A DNA stretch of 7,414 nucleotides, from NCBI GenBank assembly GCA_013138555.1, contig WTCN01000282.1:1-7414 (forward strand), read 5' to 3'. The stretch comes from Methyloprofundus sp. Lineage in GTDB: Bacteria; Pseudomonadota; Gammaproteobacteria; Methylococcales; Methylomonadaceae. The translations under genes and the position numbers were made by a program. Shown here piece by piece: positions 1 to 6,376 of the stretch (its first letter is position 1; each line of letters begins with the position of its first letter). The notes below the pieces were generated by a model. The model did not search any database, had not been told where the DNA came from, and saw nothing but the letters and a program-made list of their open reading frames with translations.

Positions 1-36
1 AGGCGGCTCTGTTCAAAGACTATCGTTATGTATAAG

Positions 37-116
37 GTAGCCTGTATGGAGCTTGCGGAATACAGGAAGAGCAGCGCACTCACTTTCCCGTATTCCGCAA
101 GCTCCATACGGGCTAC
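37..116. repeat. Inverted pair of REP-like palindromic units
   Basis: Two 30-base units (37-66 and 87-116) lie in inverted orientation and match at 28 of 30 positions. The match extends two bases inward, giving a long hairpin with a 16-base loop. Each unit is also a small hairpin: CCTGTAT (41-47) pairs with ATACAGG (60-66), and CCCGTAT (87-93) pairs with ATACGGG (106-112), each around a 12-base loop. The only two differences between the units keep this internal pairing (T-A in one, C-G in the other). From memory, similar GTAGCCCG(G/T)AT-GGAGC repeats are scattered between genes in many proteobacteria. It lies 64 bases past the stop of the minus-strand sensor gene and has no T-run, so it is not a classical terminator but could stabilise a 3' end. 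Confidence 0.75.
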
Positions 117-180
117 ACAACTATCGAGTTTTATTTAGTCTGATTCCTTAATTTAATGGCAATGATGCGGAGCGTAAGAA

Positions 181-3100
181 CTATAATTTCCGTGGATCTA
201 TATTACGCGCCTCATACCTAAGTTGATGCAAGCTATCCAGTAAATAAGCCCGCATATCTTTCAGCTCTACGGCAACTAAATGCAGTGCCTCCGAATCCCC
301 TTCTATAAGTAATGCAGCCGCTTGCTGACATAGTTTATGGAGCGCCAAATGCTGATCAAGCAATTGCTTAAATTCAGGCAATTCGCCAAACCATTTGCCT
401 CCATCTCCCTCTAGCCACTGACCAAATTCACAGGCATGATAATCTTCTACCTGTTTGGGTAATAAGCTAGGTAATTGCTGCTCAATGGCATATAGTACAC
501 GCGCAACGAGGCGGTGATGCTCAGTCGCCATATTTAGCAAAACATATTCTCTGTTAGAGGAGTCACTTTCCTTTGTTTCCAGCCACTCTTCAGCCACCTT
601 ATAATGACTCAGCCAATCTGGCAAAGCACTGGCAGGCATCGGACGCGCAATACCATAGCCCTGGCCTAATTCACAGCCTAGATTCAGCAACAAGATACCG
701 TGCTGCACCGTTTCCACGCCCTCAGCGACAGACTTACGATTAAATGCCTTGGCCAGCCCCAGAATGCCCTGAACAATAACAATATCATCAGGGTTATGCA
801 GTAAGCTACGCACAAAACTTTGATCAATTTTGATCACCTCGGCAGGCAGGCTCTTCAGATAGGTGAGTGATGAATACCCAGTACCGAAGTCATCCAGCGC
901 GAAATGAATCCCCATTTCTGAGCATTCAAGCATAACTTTGCGCACATGGCACATGTCATTCATCGCTGCATTTTCCAAAATTTCTAGCTCCAATAGTGAT
1001 GCAGGCACATCATTAAACTCATTAAGTAGAGCCTTCAATAAAGTGACAAAATCAGGCTGCTCAATCTGCTTGGTTGCAATATTAACACTCACCGTTAATT
1101 CAATACCTTGCGCTTGCCATACTCTTATTTGCAACATAGCCTGACGCAAAACCCAGTTACCAATGGTGACGATGGTAGTCTGTCTCTCTATAGTCGACAA
1201 AAAAGCATCTGGTGTCAATAATCCCATTTCTGGGTGCTGCCAACGCAGTAGTGCCTCTAGACCAACCACTTCACCGGTACGCATATTGACTTTGGGCTGG
1301 TAAAAAAGCACCAACTGCTCATCGCTTAGTGCATTTTCCAGGTCTCGCTGCATGAGCTGCTCTTCGCTTATGCGTTGTTCTTCATCAGGGTCAAAAAAAT
1401 GGTAGCAATTTTTTCCTCCCCGCTTAGCGATATACATTGCCTGATCAGCATGGCGCAATAAGGTTTCTGCCTCACTATTATCTTCGGGATACAATGCAAT
1501 ACCAATACTGACCGAAACCGAAACCGAAACAGCATCAACTGAAAGTTTATAAGGCTGGGAAATCGTTTGTAAAACACGCGCAATAATCTGTTCTAATTCA
1601 TTGGTATTATGTAGATCCAGTATTAATAGTACAAACTCATCCCCCCCTAAACGGGAGACAGTGTCTCCGGTACGGACTGATAATTGTAATCTCTCAGCAG
1701 TTTCAATCAGTACCTGATCCCCCGCCTTATGACCATAATTATCATTAATAGGTTTAAAGCCATCCAGAGCAAGATAGCAAACAGCGACCAGTTTTTCATG
1801 CCGTTTTGCCAGCACCAGAGCCTGCTGCATGCGATCATTCAATAAGCGACGATTAGGCAACCCTGTTAAGGCATCGTTATAGGCCAGTTGCTCTAAATTC
1901 GCCTCCTGTTTTTTTAAATGGGTAATATCCGAGGCAACAGAGACGTAATGCTGTAAATGTCCTTCGGTATCCTCTACAGTATTAATGGTCTGGCGTTCAG
2001 CAAATAATTCACCTGACTTTTTAACATTCCACAGCTCTCCTTCCCAGTATCCCTCTGTATCTAATGTCTGCCACATATTGCTATAAAAATCTTCACTCTG
2101 TAGCCCCGAACTAAACAGGCGCGGATTTTTTCCTAACAATTCTTCACGTGTATACCCTGTCAACTCTAAACGGGCAGGATTCACATCAATGATGCGGTTA
2201 TCCGCACTCGTGATCATGATACTTTGCTGTGAATGTTCGAAAACACTGGCTGCGAGGCGTAATTGATTTTGTGCCACTTTCTGTTCACTAATATCAGTGA
2301 TAAACCCGTGCCATAAAAGACCTCCATCCGGGGTACGTTCAGGGGATGAACTTCCCAGTAACCAGCGCTCCTTACCATTCGCTTCACTTACCCGAAATTC
2401 CTGTTGCCAGGGTTCAAGAGAAACTTTACAGCGTTCAATCGACTGAGCCATTAACTCAAGGTCTGCAGGATTAATATTTGCATAGACTCTACTGTCATTT
2501 TCCCGCACTTCTTCGGCTGTCACATGAAATAAATCCCAAATCGCATCACTGGCATAGGGAATGCAACTACTGCCATCCGGGCGCACTTTCATTTGATAAA
2601 TCATTCCGGGCAGGCGGGAGGCGATTTTTTCCATTCGCGCATTCAATTCCTCCAGCTCAGCTTGCTGACGCTGTTGTTCGGTGTCATCATAGCCTATACT
2701 GATAACAACACCATCAGCCACTTTAATGTTGGCCCAGAAAGTCACCAGTTGTTCGCCAGTTTTAGTGAGTGGATACCACTTTTTATAGCAACCATTAGGG
2801 TCTGAAGTAATACTTTTCATTACTTTCTCCCGTACCTCAGCATCAGGGTAAAAAAGTGCCAAAGGCTCTTCCTCTGCATTCACCTCATCAATAGTGTAAC
2901 CAAAGGTTTTCTCACATTGTTTATTCCATAAAATACAGCGCCCATGTTTATCAAATGCATCAATTAACACCGGGGCATTTTCGACAACTCCGCGGAACAT
3001 TTCTTCACTCTTGCGTAATGCCTGCTCAGCCTCTTTACGCGCGGTGACATCCTCTTTAACAGCAACATAATGGGTAGTGTTGCCGCGTTCATCTTTAATT

Positions 3101-4881
3101 GGAGAAATACTGACAAATTCCCAATACAGGGAACCATTTTTACGCTTATTGTATAACTCTCCGCGCCATACATCTCCCTCCACCAGAGTAGCCCACATCC
3201 GCTGATAAAAAGCAGCCCCCTGAACACCTGACTGCAATATTCTTAGGTTCTGACCCAGTATCTCTTGTTCAGTATAGCCAGTACTACGCATAAAAGCAGG
3301 ATTGACAAACTCAATCGCCCCGTCAAGATCAGTGATAATAATACTGCTATCACTTTGCTCCACCGCACGCGAGAGCTTACGCAACTCAACTGTACGCGCT
3401 TCCACCAGAGATTCTAAGTGCTGCTTATGCTCTTGCAGTTCACGCTCTGCCCGTTTACGCTTACCAATATTGTGTACCACACCTTCTAGTGCAATTACTT
3501 TACCCTGATTATCAAAAATAGGGCTTTCAGTCGTTTCAACCAGCACAAGACTGCCATTTTTATGCTTCAGCTCTGCCTCGAAAGGCTCATGCCTCTCCCC
3601 CTTTAGGCCACTATCTGTCTGTGCAATTGCTTGCAGGCTAACAGGCGCATCCGTGTGAAAGTATCGATAGTGAACATGCTTGCACTCTTCGGGTGTATAA
3701 CCTAAGACATCAGTAACGGAAGGACTGATATAGGTAAGCAGCCCCTCTGTGTTTAGAGTAAAAAAGATAAAATCACTCCCCAGCGAGCTAATTAAGCGAC
3801 GGTACTTGGCTTCACCCCGTCGCCGGCTCGCGAGTTCACTATAAAACTGAGCCGTACGTTCAGCCACTTTACGGCGTAACAGGTAATTCCAGAGCAGGAT
3901 AAAAACCAGCAACAGGACTATACCCAGTAGCACTTTTCTTAACAGACTATAAGCCGCGCTATGATCAATTTCTACGCTAAAATATTTGCGATGAATAGCA
4001 CTACGCTCTTCGGGAGGAATAGCTAACAGACCTTTATTAAGTATCGTGGCAAGTGCCAGCCAGTCATCACGCATAGCAAATGCCAGGTCATGTCTTCCAA
4101 GCCCGATTGGTGCAGCAACCTTAAGGTTATTAAGTCCTCTCTGGGCAATATGATAGGACGCACTTGCCAGATTCCCGACATAAGCATCAGCCCGTCCATC
4201 ACTAAGCGCTGTCAGCGCATCCGGTGCATAAGCGTGTAACTGCAAATTGATCTTCGGAAACTCTTTGCTAAGCCGTTTATGTAATAAGTAACCTTCTTCA
4301 ATAGCAACCTGCCTACCAAAAAGGTCTTCTAAAGCAAAAATATTACGCGTCTCCTGACGTGTAAAGATAACCCAGGGCAGTTTCAGGTAATCTTTACTAA
4401 ATACCATAAAGCTCTCGCGTTCCGGCGTGCGTTTTGCGGCGAGTATTAAATCAACCTGCTGATGCTGGCGGATATTTTCTAAAGCATTAGCCCAGCTCAT
4501 ATCATGGACATAATTGACTTGAAAGCCCATCCTTTTAGCAATTAAATTCAGGAAGTCGACGGAAATCCCTTTAGGCCCGTTATCCCAGTAATGATAGGGA
4601 GGAAGGTTGCCAACCCGGGCACGAATAACGGGCTGCCCCTGTAACCATGCCTGCTCTTCTGGACTTAATAGATTTTTATTAGGCGGCAGCTCTTCTGCTT
4701 TAGAAATTGCAAAACCAGCTGTACTAGAGGCTAAACTAATTAGCAATATAAAAAAACACTGAAAGAGCAAAGGAAAGGCAATATAACAACGCAAAAACAG
4801 GCTATTTACAATATTTTTTTTTGCAAAGAAATTTATCAAATTTTCAGCCCTTAAGGTATGCAGAAAGTATTCACTAAGCAT
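181..4881 (-). CDS. Membrane sensor with SBP_bac_3, five PAS, GGDEF, EAL and CZB domains (c-di-GMP turnover)
   Basis: A 1566-aa protein predicted to control c-di-GMP at the inner membrane. Domains by residue: N-terminal hydrophobic segment 33-57; periplasmic amino-acid-binding-like SBP_bac_3 domain about 84-303; membrane helix 313-335; PAS domains about 358-475, 500-615, 623-735, 747-868 and 872-990; GGDEF about 1000-1163; EAL about 1175-1425; CZB about 1446-1555. GGDEF has RLGGDEF (1077-1083) and an I-site RTGD (1070-1073) at the usual five-residue distance, but Ala1038 replaces the first metal-binding Asp (LALDGFK for LDLDGFK). EAL retains Glu1209, Asn1267, Glu1300, Asp1330-Asp1331, Lys1351, Glu1387 and Gln1407. 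CZB has His1455 or His1456, Cys1484, His1511 and His1515 as likely zinc ligands. The ATG has AAGG five bases upstream. Domain calls are firm. Net phosphodiesterase activity is inferred, and the ligand of the periplasmic domain is unknown. Confidence 0.95.
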   Translation of the reverse strand: MLSEYFLHTLRAENLINFFAKKNIVNSLFLRCYIAFPLLFQCFFILLISLASSTAGFAISKAEELPPNKNLLSPEEQAWLQGQPVIRARVGNLPPYHYWDNGPKGISVDFLNLIAKRMGFQVNYVHDMSWANALENIRQHQQVDLILAAKRTPERESFMVFSKDYLKLPWVIFTRQETRNIFALEDLFGRQVAIEEGYLLHKRLSKEFPKINLQLHAYAPDALTALSDGRADAYVGNLASASYHIAQRGLNNLKVAAPIGLGRHDLAFAMRDDWLALATILNKGLLAIPPEERSAIHRKYFSVEIDHSAAYSLLRKVLLGIVLLLVFILLWNYLLRRKVAERTAQFYSELASRRRGEAKYRRLISSLGSDFIFFTLNTEGLLTYISPSVTDVLGYTPEECKHVHYRYFHTDAPVSLQAIAQTDSGLKGERHEPFEAELKHKNGSLVLVETTESPIFDNQGKVIALEGVVHNIGKRKRAERELQEHKQHLESLVEARTVELRKLSRAVEQSDSSIIITDLDGAIEFVNPAFMRSTGYTEQEILGQNLRILQSGVQGAAFYQRMWATLVEGDVWRGELYNKRKNGSLYWEFVSISPIKDERGNTTHYVAVKEDVTARKEAEQALRKSEEMFRGVVENAPVLIDAFDKHGRCILWNKQCEKTFGYTIDEVNAEEEPLALFYPDAEVREKVMKSITSDPNGCYKKWYPLTKTGEQLVTFWANIKVADGVVISIGYDDTEQQRQQAELEELNARMEKIASRLPGMIYQMKVRPDGSSCIPYASDAIWDLFHVTAEEVRENDSRVYANINPADLELMAQSIERCKVSLEPWQQEFRVSEANGKERWLLGSSSPERTPDGGLLWHGFITDISEQKVAQNQLRLAASVFEHSQQSIMITSADNRIIDVNPARLELTGYTREELLGKNPRLFSSGLQSEDFYSNMWQTLDTEGYWEGELWNVKKSGELFAERQTINTVEDTEGHLQHYVSVASDITHLKKQEANLEQLAYNDALTGLPNRRLLNDRMQQALVLAKRHEKLVAVCYLALDGFKPINDNYGHKAGDQVLIETAERLQLSVRTGDTVSRLGGDEFVLLILDLHNTNELEQIIARVLQTISQPYKLSVDAVSVSVSVSIGIALYPEDNSEAETLLRHADQAMYIAKRGGKNCYHFFDPDEEQRISEEQLMQRDLENALSDEQLVLFYQPKVNMRTGEVVGLEALLRWQHPEMGLLTPDAFLSTIERQTTIVTIGNWVLRQAMLQIRVWQAQGIELTVSVNIATKQIEQPDFVTLLKALLNEFNDVPASLLELEILENAAMNDMCHVRKVMLECSEMGIHFALDDFGTGYSSLTYLKSLPAEVIKIDQSFVRSLLHNPDDIVIVQGILGLAKAFNRKSVAEGVETVQHGILLLNLGCELGQGYGIARPMPASALPDWLSHYKVAEEWLETKESDSSNREYVLLNMATEHHRLVARVLYAIEQQLPSLLPKQVEDYHACEFGQWLEGDGGKWFGELPEFKQLLDQHLALHKLCQQAAALLIEGDSEALHLVAVELKDMRAYLLDSLHQLRYEARNIDPRKL
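1511..1530. repeat. In-frame hexanucleotide tandem repeat in the GGDEF coding region
   Basis: The plus strand reads ACCGAA three times, then AC. On the coding strand this gives alternating Ser-Val codons before SIGIALYPED (about residues 1119-1125). The strand here looks two residues longer than the usual GGDEF form, as one extra repeat copy would give. Gain or loss of a copy would keep the reading frame. Confidence 0.7.
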
Positions 4882-4934
4882 CCGAGCCTTGTTTGATACA
4901 GCTGTCAGGAATCATTCTTCAGGGCAGCTAGCGC

Positions 4935-4947
4935 TCAAAATTTTTGA
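4935..4947. promoter_or_regulatory. Palindrome TCAAAA-T-TTTTGA in the divergent spacer
   Basis: A perfect six-base inverted repeat around one central base, lying between the sensor gene (minus) and the Crp/Fnr gene (plus). A weaker outer pairing, CGCTC (4932-4936) with GAGCG (4956-4960), overlaps its left edge. It covers the -35 region of a possible plus-strand promoter and lies 54 bases upstream of the sensor start. It could be an operator for either gene. It does not match the FNR consensus TTGAT-N4-ATCAA. The symmetry is seen; the function is inferred. Confidence 0.35.
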
Positions 4948-4969
4948 CTTTATGGGAGCGAAATATAAT
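4941..4969 (+). promoter_or_regulatory. Candidate promoter for the Crp/Fnr gene, distal
   Basis: A perfect -10 hexamer TATAAT (4964-4969) has a poor -35 (TTTTTG, 4941-4946) at 17 bases. A better -35, TTGACT (4944-4949), is only 14 bases away. A transcript from here would have a leader of about 200 bases that includes the hairpins at 5041-5078. In AT-rich DNA such a match can arise by chance. Confidence 0.3.
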
Positions 4970-5040
4970 TATAACAGAATTAGAAGATAGCTATGACAAG
5001 TAGAGCATTTTCTGCGAATTCCATCACTATGACTCTTTGC

Positions 5041-5078
5041 CCCAGGTTTTATTACACACCCAAAAAACCGGGTGTTTT
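5041..5078 (+). other. Competing hairpins upstream of the Crp/Fnr gene
   Basis: ACACCC (5056-5061) can pair with GGGTGT (5070-5075), followed by TTTT, like a weak intrinsic terminator. Alternatively CCCAGGTTTT (5041-5050) can pair with AAAACCGGG (5064-5072), with one bulged A. Both use 5070-5072, so they exclude each other, as in an attenuator. The short stem and T-run make this tentative. The structure also argues against translation starting at the in-frame GTG at 5072, which lies inside a hairpin arm. Confidence 0.3.
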
Positions 5079-5131
5079 ATGTTACTTTCTCTACACAGGC
5101 AATTTTTACCAAAACAAAACTCAAAACCCTT

Positions 5132-5137
5132 TATAAT
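5132..5137 (+). promoter_or_regulatory. Candidate -10 element for the Crp/Fnr gene, proximal
   Basis: A perfect TATAAT that would start transcription around 5144, leaving a leader of about 30 bases before the ATG at 5174. No recognisable -35 lies 16-18 bases upstream, so it would need an activator. Weak evidence on its own. Confidence 0.25.
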
Positions 5138-5173
5138 CTTGCAAATGAATACCCTCATTACAATGAGCTATCA

Positions 5174-5869
5174 ATGAAGCCCACCTCAATTAACCAAGCC
5201 TGGAATAGCGCAGAAAAGTGTGAGCAATGCCCTATACGTCATTTAGTGTTATTTGCTGACTTACAGCAAGATGACTTTAACCAGCTACACGTTCCCATCC
5301 ATGACTTAGAGATAGCAACAGGTAATTCCTTATATAAGGAAAAAGAGGCCGCCCATTTTGTCTATACAATTCGTTCTGGCATGGTAAAACTGGTACGCTA
5401 TTTACCCAATGGTAGCTATCGAATCGTGCGTTTATTACAACAAGGTGATCTGGCAGGCATTGAAGCACTTAATGGCTCCGCTTACTTACACCATGCCATC
5501 ACTTTACAAAATACGTCAGTTTGCCGTATCCCCATTGAAAATATTGAGCAATTAAACTCTCATTCTCCTCACTTATATAAACAATTAACTGCACGCTGGC
5601 AAAAAGTACAAAGTGATGCTGATATATGGCTGGCGGAATTAACGGTTGGTCACTCAAGAAAACGGGTTGCAAATTTGCTGATTTACTTATCTCATTATGG
5701 CAAAAATGACTCTCTTTATTTACCTAGCCGGGAAGATATAGGTGCTATTCTGGCCATCACTACCGAAACTGCAAGCAGAATCATTGCTGAATTCAAGCGT
5801 CTTGGGTATATACAGAGCGTAAACCACAATACTCTTATTGATAGCAGCAAACTGAAGAAAATCCAGTAA
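5174..5869 (+). CDS. Crp/Fnr family transcriptional regulator, CxxCPIR type
   Basis: A 231-aa cytoplasmic DNA-binding regulator. Residues about 25-130 form the cyclic-nucleotide-binding-like beta-roll (FVYTIRSGMVKLVRYLPNG, then LLQQGDLAGIEAL), followed by the dimer helix and a C-terminal winged helix-turn-helix at about 183-215. The recognition helix reads TTETASR, with Glu198, Ser201 and Arg202 at the positions FNR uses to read TTGAT half-sites. The N-terminus has Cys16 and Cys19 in CEQCPIR, and Cys117 (TSVCRIP) aligns with the FNR core cysteine. The third N-terminal FNR cysteine is not seen, so iron-sulfur oxygen sensing is uncertain. The ATG at 5174 is preferred although its ribosome site (GAG, seven bases away) is weak: it gives a family-typical length, whereas the in-frame GTG at 5072 lies in a hairpin arm. 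It is divergent from the c-di-GMP sensor gene. Targets are unknown, and no clean FNR box was seen in the window. Confidence 0.9.
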   Translation: MKPTSINQAWNSAEKCEQCPIRHLVLFADLQQDDFNQLHVPIHDLEIATGNSLYKEKEAAHFVYTIRSGMVKLVRYLPNGSYRIVRLLQQGDLAGIEALNGSAYLHHAITLQNTSVCRIPIENIEQLNSHSPHLYKQLTARWQKVQSDADIWLAELTVGHSRKRVANLLIYLSHYGKNDSLYLPSREDIGAILAITTETASRIIAEFKRLGYIQSVNHNTLIDSSKLKKIQ

Positions 5870-5872
5870 ACT

Positions 5873-6016
5873 ATGTCATCCAATAAACTTATGTTCGGCC
5901 TTTTAATTATCATTTACTGCACCACAGCGGGTCTTGCAATAAAAAAGTCGTCAGAGGCTCGAATGAATAAAGCTAAGCAATCAAGCCATAAGGTAGATAG
6001 GCGCATACTGGATTGA
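5873..6016 (+). CDS. Possible 47-aa exported or membrane peptide
   Basis: The ATG begins three bases after the TAA of the Crp/Fnr gene, and the ORF ends in TGA after 47 codons. Residues 1-23 look like a signal peptide or membrane anchor: Lys5, a hydrophobic core LMFGLLIIIYC, then TTAGLA, where signal peptidase I could cut. The remaining 24 or so residues are strongly basic (several Lys and Arg, few acids), with no recognised domain. There is no strong ribosome site (GAAGAAAA lies rather far upstream), so translation would probably depend on coupling to the upstream gene. I do not recognise the family. A chance ORF is possible, but the tight spacing and signal-like profile make it worth recording. 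Confidence 0.4.
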   Translation: MSSNKLMFGLLIIIYCTTAGLAIKKSSEARMNKAKQSSHKVDRRILD

Positions 6017-6159
6017 GCTATTGTAAGCCTGGTCTTATGGCTGAAAATGCGCTGCGATCTTGTTCTGGCTGCGATAAAAAATTGTAAGGTTTAGAGCCTT
6101 ATAGCGACAGATAAAGTAACTTCTTATTATCCACTGGCATTTGAGCCATGAAGAATTCA

Positions 6160-6254
6160 TCATTCCTGCATGCTACCCAGTCAAGCGTGAGCACAAGCGT
6201 TAGCAGGAATCTCTGCGTTAATAGTAGGTCCCCGCTAACAGCATGCGGGGATGA
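6160..6254. repeat. Second inverted pair of REP-like hairpins
   Basis: The ends form a 15-base inverted repeat with 13 matches: TCATTCCTGCATGCT (6160-6174) and AGCATGCGGGGATGA (6240-6254). Inside are two separate hairpins: ATTCCTGC (6162-6169) with GCAGGAAT (6203-6210), and CCCCGC (6230-6235) with GCGGGG (6245-6250). The two mismatched positions of the outer repeat are T-A pairs in the first hairpin and C-G pairs in the second, so internal pairing is kept. The loop of the first hairpin contains a direct repeat CAAGCGT (6182-6188 and 6194-6200). The sequence differs from the element at 37-116. From memory, CATTCCYGC and GCGGGGATGA palindromes occur as intergenic repeats in several gammaproteobacteria. 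Confidence 0.65.
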
Positions 6255-6309
6255 CGAGCGGTGTAATATTATTTACTCCATTAAAATGAGAAGTTACCAA
6301 ATAAAATAA

Positions 6310-6333
6310 TTCACACAAGTACTTCTATGTGAA
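6310..6333. promoter_or_regulatory. Inverted repeat TTCACA-N12-TGTGAA upstream of the HvfA-like gene
   Basis: Six-base arms at 6310-6315 and 6328-6333 enclose a perfect eight-base palindrome AAGTACTT (6317-6324). It lies 43 bases upstream of the start codon. It may be a regulator site or a leader hairpin. No good -35/-10 pair could be fixed nearby, so its position relative to the transcription start is unknown. Confidence 0.3.
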
Positions 6334-6376
6334 GCTTTACCAATAAAAACTCCATTGACTCATAACAGGATTAACC

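Larger units (their letters stand above)
6017..6376. other. Gene-poor intergenic region
   Basis: No convincing ORF is visible on either strand. Besides the repeat at 6160-6254 and the inverted repeat at 6310-6333, it shows a nine-base inverted repeat AGCCATAAG (5984-5992) with CTTATGGCT (6034-6042), starting inside the small ORF, and a short hairpin TAAGG (6085-6089) with CCTTA (6097-6101). Neither is followed by a T-run, so no terminator for the regulator is evident. Confidence 0.6.

Noticed and set aside
938..3508. Several ORFs of 68-87 aa on both strands inside the large sensor gene
   Set aside because: They overlap well-supported domain-coding sequence in other frames and show no domain or sensible start signal.
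4993..5136. 47-codon ORF covering the hairpin region, a possible leader peptide
   Set aside because: It has no signal, domain or runs of a single regulatory amino acid, and only a weak ribosome site. It probably arises by chance.
5072..5173. GTG at 5072 as start of the Crp/Fnr protein
   Set aside because: The GTG lies in a hairpin arm with no ribosome site. The extra 34 residues do not resemble the family, and the ATG at 5174 gives a normal length.
5326..5341. 16-bp perfect palindrome TTCCTTATATAAGGAA inside the Crp/Fnr gene
   Set aside because: It lies in the middle of the beta-roll coding sequence and encodes ordinary residues. Nothing nearby suggests a site, though an internal operator cannot be excluded.
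6355..6360. TTGACT as a -35 for the HvfA-like gene
   Set aside because: A -10 at normal spacing would fall at or inside the start codon region, which leaves no room for the ribosome site.
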